Assembly (NCBI RefSeq): GCF_030272615.1
Contig: NC_081410.1
Coordinates: forward strand, 254,929,533 to 254,993,532
Direction of reading: 5' to 3'
Length of the DNA stretch: 64,000 nucleotides
Source: Cryptomeria japonica
Lineage: Eukaryota; Streptophyta; Pinopsida; Cupressales; Cupressaceae
This document shows positions 12,171 through 24,060 of this stretch, piece after piece. The notes beneath the pieces are model-generated. The model worked only from the letters and a program-made list of their open reading frames with translations, searched no databases and was not told the origin of the DNA. Position 1 is the stretch's first letter; each line of letters begins with the position of its first letter. The position numbers and the translations under genes are program-made.

Positions 12171-13023
12171 TTTTTTTGCCTTTTGCCAGAAATTAACTTA
12201 AAGTGAATTACTTCACAACTGAGTAGTTATCTTGGGAGATATATGGTGAGTGATCTTGGGGGTGGATTCTTGCCCACCCTTGCACTATGATATTAAAGAT
12301 GTCTAGTTACTGACTTTGCTCAAAGCTTCTAATGCTAAAGTTTTTAATCAGGCTTCCGTTCGGTCTTCAGTGATAATCTCCCTCAGGAAGCTTCCCAACC
12401 TTTAGAATAAAGGCTTTACGTATCTTAAATATTTTGGGGGAAGGATAATCACTGAGCAAAACTGTTGAAGGGGACTTTCGTTAGCCTCCACATTTGATTA
12501 TAGTGGGTTGGAACACTTGGTGATAAAGCCATTTCCTACTTAGGTTGTTCCCCTCTCACCGGCCATTATGGCGCTCTAAGAGCGACTTGGGAGGCTAGGC
12601 CTACTAAAAGATTTAAAATGCTTGAAGTAAAGAAATCTTTTAAGAGTGGTTTGGCTTTTTGATCACCCAGTTAAGGGGAGAGCATATACTTTCCACTTTC
12701 TAGACAAAGCAAACAAGTGTTGTTTTTAACCTTCAAAGCAATGATTTTCTAACTTTCTATTTGGAGATGTTGCTCCAAAAAGAATGGTGTTCTGTTTAAC
12801 TCTTCATAGCAAAATGTTTTCTATCTAGGAAAGTGAAATCCTGGTCAACAAAATAAATCATGATGTTGGTCAACAAAAGGAAAGTTGCAAAATTAAAAAC
12901 TCATTTGCTTTGCACAAAATAATAAGTGAGGTTCTTTTTATCCTTTGCAAAATGAAAATGAGTCCGTTTTATGCACCAAAGGAAAATGTGATCCCTTTTA
13001 CCCTTTGCAAACTGAAAAGCAAG
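12171..13023. other. Non-coding segment
   Basis: No ORF, RNA gene or clear repeat is seen apart from a loose run of CTTTTTACC/GCAAA words from about 12830. It lies between two candidate primer binding sites, so it is LTR or leader sequence of a minus-strand element. Confidence 0.4.
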
Positions 13024-13222
13024 TTTGTTGTTCTTTTTAACCAGCCAAAGGAAGTGAGTTTGTAGTTCTTTTTAACCAGCAAAAGGAAGTGAGTTTGTAG
13101 TTCTTTTTAACCAATAGAAAGGAAGCGAGTTTGTAGTTTTTTTAAACCAACAAAAAGGAAGTGAGTTTGTAGTTCTTTTTAACCAACAAAAGGAAGTGAG
13201 TTTGTAGTTCCTTTTAACCAGC
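13024..13222. repeat. 35-36-bp tandem repeat, five copies
   Basis: Units start at 13051, 13086, 13122, 13158 and 13193, each beginning GAAGTGAGTTTGTAGTTC and ending in TTTAACCARCAAAAG. A partial unit precedes them. Differences are single substitutions and one-base length changes. Confidence 0.85.
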
Positions 13223-13444
13223 ATGAAAATGAACTATTTTTAAACTAACCAAAAAGTTAGAAACACAAATAATTAAATGCTTAAGTAAACTCCTTCAACC
13301 TACAAACAAAGATTAGTAACTTGCAACAAATAGTTAGTGAGAAATGTTAACCCTGAGGTGAGCTTATCTAGGCCTAATATGTACTTCTATTACAAATTAT
13401 GTTTTTCTTGTTTCTGACAGAGTCATGAGCTAAGCTTCTACACA

Positions 13445-13690
13445 GAAGCACTACAAAATGTTACAGATGCACTATAGAATGCACCCTAAGCGCTACAATG
13501 ATCACCGAATGCGCTGCATTGTTATCTTGACATGCAGGAAAGAAATTTGAAGTAGTATGCACTAATAAAGAGTTTGAATGTGCTAGAAAAAGGGACTGAT
13601 GTGCTAAACAATACACCAAAAGAGCTATTGTTTCCCCTGAATGTGCTAGTGAAAGATCCCGATGTGCTAAAACAACATTCCCGCATGCAT
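13445..13690 (+). repeat. 21-bp-period array, block 3
   Basis: TGTGCTA, TGCACTA and GCGCTA cores recur; the last five units (about 13578-13682) are exactly 21 bases apart. About 25 bases of other sequence interrupt the block near 13530. It begins about 50 bases downstream of the primer binding site at 13737 on the minus strand, that is, in the element leader. Confidence 0.75.
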
Positions 13691-13736
13691 GCAATCTTGA
13701 TCTTGCATAAAAAACAATATGATTTATGGGGATGTG

Positions 13737-13757
13737 CCCCACAGTGGGTGCCGGAAA
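13737..13757 (-). promoter_or_regulatory. Primer binding site next to 5' LTR
   Basis: Directly after the LTR end (..CGCACACA), the minus strand reads TTTCCGGCACCCACTGTGGG. It resembles the TGGCGCCCACCGTGGGG primer site of Tat elements and the site at 62787-62806. I did not match the tRNA. Confidence 0.6.
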
Positions 13758-15240
13758 TGTGTGCGGGAAATGAGGGGGACAAAAACATAAAATTCCAATT
13801 CAAAAAGGCCCACTCTTGGTGCAAATTATAGGAACTATACTGAATTAGCTCAACTTCCCAAGGAGTGTCCCATTGTTCTCTATCTCACAGGATCCCTGAA
13901 TTCAATGTCTTTTCTCTCAGATCACTGAGCAAAGTGACTTAGGAATGACAACTCCAAGAATGTGTGATGTTTGATTATAAGCATGAATGCATTCCTAGAT
14001 ATGTATGTTATTGAATCTATGATGATTAAGCTAGCATAAAGATGATGATAAGATTAGATAATTATCCTAGCAATGATATACTAGTCTAACGTGGATATTC
14101 TATGATATTAGAATGCATCTAAATGCTTATTAAGATGATTTATCAAAGAGAGGCTAAAAAGATTAGTAATTAGACTATAAGTTTTGATGCATGAAACTTC
14201 TATATCACTAGCAAAACAACTATAAGTTTGATACACAAATATTTCTATATCAAAATGAGAGAACGAGAGCTCTATTTATAGAGAAAATAGGGCAATGGAA
14301 GGTCAAACTTGGATAATCTTAACAAGGGCCAGGATTGAAAGTTAATCAATCCATGTTCACAATTCTCACCAATTAAATGGTGACAATTGTCAACAAGAGG
14401 TTGCTTGAGAGGAGATGAAAGAAGCATTAAATGCTTGAGAAGACATGAAGGTTACCTTAGGAGGTAAGGGTTAAGGTTAGGTTAGGGTTATCCATTGGAT
14501 AAAGCTTTTACCCAATGGGTAAACACTTGTGCAAGGGTTAAAGAAATAACCAAGGTTAAAGCCATGAATGCTTGATGAGACCCTTGGGTTAGATGAGGGT
14601 TGAGTTAGAAAGAAAGTCTCTAATCATGCAAGAAGGTTGAGTTAACCATTAATGGTTATGTAAGAGCCTTAAATGGTTTGAAAGACTTTGAGGGTTAACT
14701 TGTTGAGGACATAAATCCTTTAATGGTTTTCAAATACTTGGAGGCTTTGAGAAGTGACATCTATTTGCTTAGGATTGTGACAATATTTAGGAGATGGATT
14801 AGGCTAAATTGGAAGTGATTAGAAGAATCTAGAAGGGGTTAAAGAGGCAAGTGGGAGATGTAGGAAAATGCAAGTGGAGGGAAAAATATTTTAATTAAAA
14901 TAAAATTACTTTATTTCAATCAAATAGATGCAACTTGCATAAATACAAGTGGGGGATTTAAATAAATAAATTAAATTTATTTATTTACAAGGATCAATTT
15001 AATCAAATGTAAATTTAATTAAAAAGGGAGAAAGGGGAATTAATTAAATAAAGTGATTTATTTAATCAAAAGGCTAAAAAAGGCTTAGGTGAACTTAATT
15101 AAATAATTTGAGTAATTTATTTAATCAAACAGATGAATATGAAGAAATTAATTAAATAAAATTTAATTAATAGGAAGAATGGGGTTTAAAATGAATATTA
15201 AATATTCACTTAGGAAAGTGGTCAGATTTATACGTCTACA
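13758..15240 (-). repeat. 5' LTR of a minus-strand gypsy element
   Basis: Read leftwards it starts TGTAGACGTATAAATC at 15240 and ends CCCGCACACA at 13758, directly before the primer binding site, giving about 1483 bases. The U3 part has long ATTTAATTAA-rich stretches. A TATA box lies about 970 bases in. The likely coding partner is the gag remnant to the left, but the second candidate primer site at 12152 makes the assignment uncertain. Confidence 0.65.
14266..14283 (-). promoter_or_regulatory. LTR TATA box
   Basis: The minus strand reads CTCTATAAATAGAGCTC, a canonical plant TATA element inside the LTR and oriented towards the primer binding site and gag. It would mark the U3/R border. Confidence 0.65.
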
Positions 15241-17545
15241 GTTTATACTTAAAAACTCTGTGTATTTTGTTAATTAATGTATTTGATAGTAGATTATATG
15301 ATTACATGCTTACTTCTTTTGCTTTTATACTTTTCTAATTAGAAGATATATATTAGAAATGATATTTTGTATTAAATGTATTACTTTTGTGATTAAATTG
15401 ATGAAGAACAACCATTATCCAGAAACTTTGCTGTTATGTCTTGTTCTATTTTCTTGGATATATTTTCAAATGTTCTAAAAATTTGTTTCAATATGTAGAG
15501 CTATAAAATCTTTGTTCAACAACATGGAACTCTTGGTCACACTCTTTATTGCTCTAGTTGGATGATGCAATGATTCACTCCAAGTTTACCTTCATCGTTT
15601 GTTTATGAAATTTCCAGTTTCATCAAAAGAAATAAAGAATTATAATTAAAGACATTAAGTCTTATACAATTTAGTTAGTAGTTGTTACTCATCTAGGTAG
15701 GTAACACATCATTTGAATTTGAATAAGGGTAATGCCTATATATATCACTCAGCTTTTAGTAGAAAGCTAGTTAGCGAGTCAGTCAGTAGTTTCAGAGTCT
15801 TGTCAATTTTCTTTGTAATTTCAAAACTTTGTTTTACTCCTTGTTGGGAGCAAATTTAAATGCAAGCTCGATGTTGATTTAAAATCTTGGTGTTAAAGGA
15901 TCCCAATGAAGAGCAGGGCCCACTCAACCAAAGGGAGGTGATCCTAAGTTGTTTTTTTATTTTGATTTAGTTGTTGCATGTTTTCTTAAGTTATTTCTTT
16001 TTTGCAAATTCTTATACATTGAAAATTAGAAAAAAAATCATTTTGAATTAGTAGCTTTCATTTGTAGATCATTTTCAATAGTGCTTACAGATAGATTAAT
16101 TTATGGATGATTAAATTCATGTTTTATCTAGTTAAGTTTGAATTCACAGAATAGATTAGTGAGTAGATGCATTTTAGTTTCTAGTTTGGTTAGTAATTAA
16201 CAATGGTGATGGAAGTTGTGATTAAACATAAGCTATATTAAGTTAACTCATGGAATTTAGTTTTCTTTGAATGATCTCTAGAATAGAATTCTAAATTTCT
16301 ACAAGCGTAAAGTGGATTTCATTTTTTAGCAAAATTTAATAGAATTTGAATTTATGCGTTGTAGATTAAATTTAGTTTTAGCTGTAGCTAGAAGATTCCA
16401 TGGTTTAAATTTTAATTAAAATTTTGTTTGATTTGCGTTGAAACCACTAGAGTTTCTTTAGGATACATTTTGCTCATTACGTTTCAATTTATTTTATATT
16501 ACAATAGTTTATTAAGCTTAGAATTTAGTTTGTAGAAGTGGATCCCAAGAGCTCCTAATGGGGCATGACCGAAGTGAGACTCATTGTTTTCAGTTCAAAA
16601 ACCCACCTGGTTCGATAAATGAGAAATTAAATGATGTGAGTTGCGACATTAATGGCCTCGCCCATCATACCTTCCTTCAAAGTTGTGTGCTTCATTTAGT
16701 GATCTTATTTCTATCCACCCTAACCACCCATATTTGTGTTTTTTTTTAAAACTTTTTGTTCATTTTTAAATATGATAGGTTACTATTTTTATTAATTTGG
16801 AAAGTCTTATGTTCTTCTCATTGTAGACACTTCAAATTGTCATGCTTCTATTAATGTACAACATTAATCCTGAATTACATCTTCACTAATTAGTTAAATA
16901 AAATTATTTAATTAATTAGGTCATCTTCCCTCTAATGATTAATTAAATAATCATATTTATTTTAGTAACTAAACAAACCCTATTTATCATTTAACTACTC
17001 ATGTTTAATAATTCCATTCCAAGATTTGATCCTCTCCATTTACTTTACTATATCATACAATTGGACCGCATGTTTGAATCAATTAGCTTTGTGTATTTTA
17101 AAGTAGTCTCTATCCTCCATTGCCACTCTTTCATCATCTCCTTCCACTTGTCACCTAGCTAGCTCACATAATAATGCAATTTAAGCACTTCCCTTTATCT
17201 CACAATCAAATCCTATACCTCCTTGCACATGGTTAGAACTATATTTAAGAAACCTTCTCCAAAGAATACATACCGCATTCTCATAAGGTACGTGCTACCC
17301 AAATATGGTAACCTCAAACAAAGAGCAACAAGTATCACTATATATTATTCTAGCTACATAACTTAAATCTATACCAAAAATCATAAAGGTATATGATTAT
17401 GTTTATGTTATATTTGTCTATTGTTTGATGCTCTCATTTACTTTAAATTGAATTTTGTGTTTGATTTGGTTTGTGTTCAATTTATTAACTCTTGTTTATT
17501 TAAATTTAGCATTCATATTTTCATATACTTGACATGTAATGAGTC
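15241..17545. other. Non-coding, possible LTR pieces
   Basis: No coding region is supported. CCTATATATATCAC at about 15735, followed by TTTGTAATTTC, looks like an LTR or gene promoter but has no ORF behind it. At 16826 TGTAGACACTTCAAATTG resembles the LTR starts at 15240 and 7052 and is followed by ATTTAATTAA-rich sequence. It could be a solo LTR on the plus strand; its end was not found. Confidence 0.35.
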
Positions 17546-18555
17546 ATGTGAATGATGTAAAAATGTGAATCAAAATAATAATGGAAACAATGCAATGTAA
17601 GATCCAAACTCACAAATCTAGATAAACATGAAATGAAGTCTACAATCTATGCATAAAATCAAATAATAAAGAATAATACCATCAAAAGACCTTAGGAGAC
17701 TCCATTGTTGCTTGATACTTGCTTGAATGCTTTGGTATGCAGGTTTCTCTTCAAAATAGCAAAAAAATGATTGCAAAATGTTATGATAATGAAGGATAGA
17801 TGCTAGCTCTTGATTTAGAATGCTTGATAGTTTGAATATAATGTAGGTGCTCCAAAATGCTAGATAGAAAATGAAGGGGTGAAGGTCTTACTTATACACT
17901 TCACATACATTTGATCAATGGTAGGATTGATAGGCAAAATCAATGGTTGAGAAATGTTGAAAGAGGATATGACCTATGATACACATTGATTGATAAGGCA
18001 AAGGTGCAAATGCATAGAGAAAAAAAATAAAATATCAATTTTATTTATTCAAGCTAGAAAATTTTATAAATCAATTGAATTTATGTAGTTTGAGAGGAAA
18101 ATGTTAAATTTTATGCCAAGTGGGATCTAAAATGCACATGAATTGACAAGGTGTAAGGATAAGATGAGATGTAAGTGCATAGAGAAAATAAATAAAATAT
18201 TGATTTTATTTATTAAAGGTGGAAAATTTTTAAAAAAATATTTGAATTTATTTGATTTGAGAGGAAACGTTAAATTTTATGGAGAGGGGGATCTATCTAA
18301 ATTCAAATTCTGGATTCGAGCTTAGGAGGGTGATTTTGAGGTTATAAAATATTATTTTATTATTTTTTATGTGAAATTGAAACCCTATAATGATGAAATA
18401 TGAGTGGGTTTCATTTTTTAATGACTAAATTGTATTTAAAAAGTATCAAGATGCTTGAAATGTGCCTTAGAAAATTGGATATATTTATGTAGAAGAATTA
18501 CTGAGAATATGATGACTTGATATGAAAATGTATTAGTCATTTTTAGATGTCCATA
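17546..18555 (-). repeat. 3' LTR of a minus-strand Tat element
   Basis: The minus-strand polypurine tract at 18556-18570 is followed by TATGGACATCTAAAAATG. This aligns with the LTR start at 7052 if its TG has become TA. A TATA-like GTGTATAAGTAAG lies near 17890. The inner end is a guess. Bases 17995-18133 and 18163-18300 form a direct repeat in the U3 (GCATAGAGAAA, then TTTATTTATT, then TTTGAGAGGAAA in each copy). Confidence 0.5.
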
Positions 18556-18570
18556 TTTTTCCCCTCTTTG
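18556..18570 (-). promoter_or_regulatory. Polypurine tract
   Basis: CAAAGAGGGGAAAAA on the minus strand, preceded by a TTTGAAACAATG word, matches the tract and upstream context at 7011-7051. It marks the 3' end of a minus-strand element extending to the right. Confidence 0.7.
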
Positions 18571-20739
18571 AATTTTTTTTTTATGGCATTGTTTCAAAGA
18601 AAATGATAATAATGATATGCCCCAATGATAGGATGGATACGGGATGGATGCCCCTCAAGAGATTGGCTAGAAAGTGACTTTGAGTCAAATTCTCAAAAAG
18701 AGATGTGAAAGAAAAGTGTGTGCAAAAGATGTGCATCGATGCAACTACATGGAACTACATGCAAACAATCCCATTGATCAAATACAAAGTAGAACATATA
18801 AATGGATAATTAAATAGATTAGGGAAAGGGAAATATGGAAATGATATGATAGAATATGTAAAATGGATGGATGTGACATTGTGCTTTGGTTAAGCCAAGA
18901 CAAATGTGAAGAGCAATCCTATTTTGATATAGCAAGGATGTTATGCATCAAGGTATAGGGAACCAAGATGACGTTGCATTTCTTTCATGGACTAGGACTC
19001 GGAAAAATGAAAGGGTCCTCTTACTCATGCTAGGCACCACAAGACCCTTTTAGAATTTGTGAAGAAGAGAGACTCAGAATATGATAGTATTAGTACACAA
19101 AGGGTAATGAATGACCCAATATGCAAAGGACAAAAATCATGCTATAAAATATCCCAACACACACATGGAAAGTGGAGACTTAATTAGTGTTGTAAGAATG
19201 ATCCACAAACACACCAAGCACAAATACAAATACCATGCTCCACTCTATGTCCTTATAAACATACCAAGATATGGAATATCTGTGCAGTCTAAAGAAAGTA
19301 GGAGAAATTGGACAAAAAAATAACAATCAAAGACCAAATATAACAGCTTGAGGAGGATAAATAAAATGACAAACACAAAAAATTGAAACATAAATTATAG
19401 ATTAAAAATACCAAATGTCAACCAAGCTAAACATACAACATATCTCTTGCGAAAAAGACATGCTTGGTGTAGATAAATAGCACTTGTATAAGAAAGATGC
19501 ATCCATCAAGGTGTAGATATCTAGAGATAAAGCCTGATATAGGAAGGATACATCCTATCAAGGAAAATATATCTTAATAGATGATGATAGATATGTGATA
19601 GGTTAGGCAAGCAAGATATGCAAGACGTAGGCTTAGATTTGCATTAGCCTTTCACACAAGCTTTTTGTGAAAGCTCTAATATTCTTGTCTTATGATTGGC
19701 ATAGTTCTGATCTCTCTTTTGCTTTTTGGTTTTTAATGTAAAATTATGTTACTCTTTTTCAAAGATGGTGACAAACAAGGATACAAACCCAAACAAGGTC
19801 AAGACAAAGGTGCCCCCGGTGATTTATGGATTTTTGCAATATTTGATTTTTTTTGAATTTTTGGAATATTTATTTTCTTGTATTTTTGGAATATTTATTT
19901 TTTGATTTTTTTGGAATATGGGAATTCATGGAGGATATTGAGGTAAAATACATATATCAATATTTATTCCAAAGCAAAAATATATTAGTGTCTAACAAGG
20001 CATGCAACATTATGACTAGATGTGATCGAAATGATTAGGTGAAGGATGGAAATGGTTTATTATGGACTTAGAGATGATCTGATTTCCAAGGACTATCTCA
20101 CAATAGGATAACCTATTTTATCCAAGATAAGGGATCAGATATATGGCTATGTAGGTAATGGAATGGTGAATGAAAGGGAGTGTGGTCCAAAGATATGGAC
20201 ATGTCAAGACTTTGCCAAAAACATGTTTCAATAGAATATGCCCATAGGTTTTGATCAAGATCAAGGGAAGAATTCAGATAGGATAAAGATAGAATATAGG
20301 TAGGATGAGAAAAATTGACAATGTAAATAAAAATGGACAAGACATGAGATATGGGCTAAAGGGTGTGCATAAAATGAAGTAGACAAGATACATAATGCTT
20401 ATATAAATCCTTATCCTTTTCAAGAGAAAACATGAAAAAGAGAAGATAGATGTAGTGATGAGTCCTAGGATTGTCATGATTTTACCTATTTACTGCTACT
20501 TTTATCAGACTTCTTATATGTTTTAATTATGCTTTGAACTATACTTTCATCTAGTTATGATATATATGACATGCTAATATATGAATATGCTATATGAAAT
20601 TTATATGATTGGTATTATTGTCAATATGTTATAGATGATGATTTATGTGGAATAAAGGCTCGTCTTAAGGGAACAACATGCAACTTAAAGGATGTGTGTG
20701 GAGGAGAGGGGAACTTATGGTCTATGGTGTTAGATTCAA
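18571..20739 (-). other. 3' untranslated region of the minus-strand Tat element
   Basis: No ORF is convincing. Short open frames here have low-complexity composition. Bases 20457-20690 are clearly similar to 46518-46740 in the same orientation (GATGAGTCCTA, then TACTGCTACTTTTAT, then GATATATATGACA, then TGTCAATATGTTA in both). The TTTTTGGAATATTTATTTT run near 19850-19910 is a short internal repeat. Confidence 0.45.
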
Positions 20740-22030
20740 AATAAGTTACCTTTTAACATTTTTCTTCTTAATCGCATATTTATTTATAAGATTTTGTGGT
20801 GGCATCTTTGATTTCCTCTCAAATTTGATTGGTAATCTCTAGCTTCCCAAGCATCAATTTGTTTAATATTTTCTTGGACACTGGATCTTTCATTTAAATT
20901 TTTGTTATCTTTTTCTTTTGGGTTGGAGTGGCCAAAGGAACTACCTAAAAAATGGCGACCTTGTTCAAAATTTCCTCTTCTTGTATAGCTTGTTCTCTCC
21001 TGTACTTTAGTGTGATGACTACCTATATTTCAATTCTATCCATGAAGTCTTCCAATGTGGTTTTGGAGGCTCCCATATATATTACTAGTGCTTTCTCAAA
21101 AATTACTTTATTAGGTGCCACAATATTATTGTAAACTTCAAAGGTTTTTTCCAGGACCTCCTTTTAGAAGATCTCATTGTAGAGTTTTTCTTCATTCACC
21201 AATAACTGTACTTGTTCCTTTGTTGGTTTGATTCTTTTCTCTCTTATTCCATGGGAGAGGTTTCTTTGCATGCCTTTTTCTTTCCTTTTTTTCTTCTTCT
21301 CCATACTTGTTTGCAAAAGTACCTTTGAGGCCTCTTCCATTGATGGCTCTCTTTGCGACTGTGTGGTGAGTAGTTTTCTTTTATCTCATTTGGATATTTA
21401 TTTTTATTGAGAGGATTATGTAGGTGATGTCTCTAGATGTAATCTTATAGACCTCCACAGAGTGGTAGTTCTTTGCTCCTTTGACTCCTCCTTAGGAATT
21501 CCCCATTTTTCCCTAAGTTTTTTCCAAATTTTATCCATATGTTACTCGAACTTCTTCTTGGCCACATTGTCCATGATCCTTGGTGGGTTGTGAATATTTT
21601 TTCATGTAGATCCATGGGAAGGCTAAGTAGTGTTGTTGCATAGGAATATATCTCTATATCTATTAATTCATACAATAGTTTTAGGTCCAAGAGGTCTAAG
21701 GTTCAATTGCATCCATTGATGTGAGGTCTTTGTCAACTATGAATGCAATATTATCAATATAGTTTTAGACCATGTCATAAGAGATCCATTCTCTATTTTG
21801 TAGCTTTTGTTGAAGGAATTTGAAGAATACTCAACACATGGTAGAGTAAGAAGTAGAATCTTGGAAGTGCTTCACATAATCTTGAATTTGTATTGCTACC
21901 AGTTGAGTTGTATCCTAGATATTCCTCCATAAATGTCAATTGCTCATTCATAAATTAAAATGCAAGAAAATTAATTATTATGTCATACTAGAATTAATAA
22001 CATGTTTTGTTTGTGCACTCTACATTCTCT
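20740..22030 (-). pseudogene. Extra ORF of a Tat element, C-terminal half
   Basis: I do not recognise a named family. A minus-strand protein can be followed across several frames: QDYVKHFQDS and SYDMV near 21870-21770, then LYELIDIEIYSYATTLLSL near 21690-21620, then DNVAKKKFE and HMDKIWKKLREKWG near 21560-21510, a Lys-rich stretch near 21290, and a helical segment NKVIFEKALVIYMGAS near 21090. The Lys/Glu-rich helical make-up suggests coiled coil. Many stops are present. It lies between the 3' polypurine tract (18556) and further right-hand sequence on the same strand, as extra ORFs of Tat elements do. The N-terminal half resumes at 33053, because an LTR element inserted at 22031. Confidence 0.5.
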
Positions 22031-22361
22031 TGTTGGAGTAAATTAATATTTAATCACATGCTTAAGTTTACTTAGGCATATTAATCATTCAGTTGTTAGG
22101 GAAATATTATTTAATACTTCTTACTTGTATTATTATTTGTGCTAGGTGCTTGAGTTCTAACTGCTCTTAGCTAACCTTACATCTCATTGAGCCCCATCTC
22201 ATTATTGTGAGCTCCCATCTATCTTGCTCTTGCCTTTATAAGTAGAGCACTTGTACATTGTTTGACATCTCAATATCAAATATTTTTGGCTCATATTATT
22301 CTGTCTGTCTAAAGTTGAATTTATTGTTTGTGTTCCTGACATTAGTGTCAATACTCCAACA
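22031..22361 (+). repeat. LTR A (5' LTR) of the gag-only element
   Basis: It starts TGTTGGAG and ends CTCCAACA, a perfect 8-base terminal inverted repeat, 331 bases long. A TATA box (CTTTATAAGTAGAG) lies at 22233-22246. Copies B (32711) and C (35645) align along the whole length. Confidence 0.9.
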
Positions 22362-22373
22362 TGATATCAGAGC
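22362..22373 (+). promoter_or_regulatory. Primer binding site, initiator Met tRNA type
   Basis: TGATATCAGAGC directly follows LTR A and differs by one base from TGGTATCAGAGC, the common plant site complementary to the 3' end of initiator methionine tRNA. Confidence 0.8.
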
Positions 22374-24060
22374 TTTCTTGCAATGTCTCCTTCCTTTAAA
22401 AATATTCACTAGTTTTGAGATCCCTAGAGTTCTAGTCTATTCTTAGTTATAAAATCAGTTGTGTTGGTAGATCCATTGTTTGGTTATCCCGCACTATGAT
22501 TTGGCCACCTTGAGTTAGATCTTTTCCGGTGAAGGAAATTTGTCTGATTTTGTTGTGTCATTATCATTTAGCACAAAATCATTTTTTGCTTTCTTGGCTA
22601 ATTTCCGTTTTAATTTCAATTTTATTTTTTAGAATTAGTAGTTTACTTAGAGAATTGGATCTTTGATTTGGAAAGTCTTTATTCATACTTGATGGTTTTT
22701 TTATTCATCGATAAATTACCATTCTTAGACCAATGTGTGTTCGACAAAGAACATAGGTCCATTCGAAAGTGGAAATCTTCATTCATAGTTAACTCAAATA
22801 TTATTTGATCTACCTTTAATTATTCTTTGTATGGTTCTTGAATTTATTTTGTCCCTTTTCACTTGAATTTATGTTGTTCCTTTTCACTAGTTGGTGATTT
22901 GCATTAAATCAATGGCTAGGGTTTAGCCACAAGCATTAACCTATTGAATGTAGTCTGAGCAATATTTATTTGAAGCTTGTAGTTACAATCTTTTGCTGGG
23001 TTATCATTTGGACCATCCTTAAACCACACACACTAAGCAACCTATTAAGTCTAAACAATATCAGTCAACTTTGAGTGTTTAACACTTCTAAGTTTAAAAG
23101 TCAAAGGTTAGTGTGTGTGATTTGAGCTGTTTGTGTCATCTGTGATAGAGGACCTGTGTTCTATAGTTTAATTGATGTGGTTGTGGGACTTTTAACTTCT
23201 ATAATGGCCCCCATTGGATTTTTGAAGGCTTCTATCCAAAGTGTGAGGATATTGTCATACTTATTCAAGCTTGGCTCCATAAATCTCTTATCATTCAACT
23301 GGTAGAAAATTTGTTTGGTTCTTTAGCTTTGTACTATTTTTCAAGGCGCATGTGATCTTTTGGTGCTAATTAATTGATATCTCAACTCATTATGAGGAGG
23401 CTCCATTCTATCTACAACAAGTTCTATTTTGACAACAAGTTTTACTACCCATTTGAGGCCCCTTGGCTCGGCTACTCAAATCCTTGTTGCAAGTGATTGG
23501 ACATTTTATAAATCTATGTATGTTTTGTCTTAGTCTATACTTATCCTCATTAGTGGCCGATGCATTTTATTGATAGATTTTTATTAGTATGAAATGAAGT
23601 TCATCTTTTTGGCTATAGCTTTTGCCAAATATTTTTTTCTAGGGTTTTCTTTGTCATCAAGAGAAGTTCGTGGTAGGCCCTTGCGTATGGACCTTGTGCA
23701 CTTGCTTTGGGAAATATTTTTACCAAATTGGGAATACATAGACATTTTTTGGATTTAAATAATCCAATGCTCACACATTATATTATGAGCGTTGTCTTCT
23801 CTTGTGCGCATGTGTATGTTGTTTGACTTTGACTAGAGTGGCTTGCAGGCCTATTGTAGAGATAGCTAGCACTTGGTGTGGTTTGGTTCGCTTGGACTTG
23901 GTGCAATGGCTTGTTGGCATGGGCACCCACCAACTCATCATCACACATATCACCCTTAAAGGGCCCCATTTTTTTATTCTATAAATCAGGTTTTATCTTT
24001 TCTTTAGAGGTTTCTATATTTGTGATGGCTCTATCTTTGAATTTTTGAGGGATCATCATA
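22374..24060 (+). other. 5' internal region of the gag-only element
   Basis: No supported ORF. Up to 23769 the sequence is single-copy in the window; from 23770 it is part of the tandemly duplicated unit and matches 34111 onward. A short open frame at 23802-23984 is not conserved in reading frame between the two copies. Confidence 0.5.

Noticed and set aside
14465-14510. Telomere-like GGTTAAGGTTAGGTTAGGGTTA
   Set aside because: Only about four irregular units are present, inside an LTR; plant telomeres use a regular TTTAGGG repeat. It is chance or old interstitial sequence at most.
22258-22446. Open frame across the end of LTR A
   Set aside because: It spans the LTR end and primer site and has no conserved counterpart at LTR B or C.
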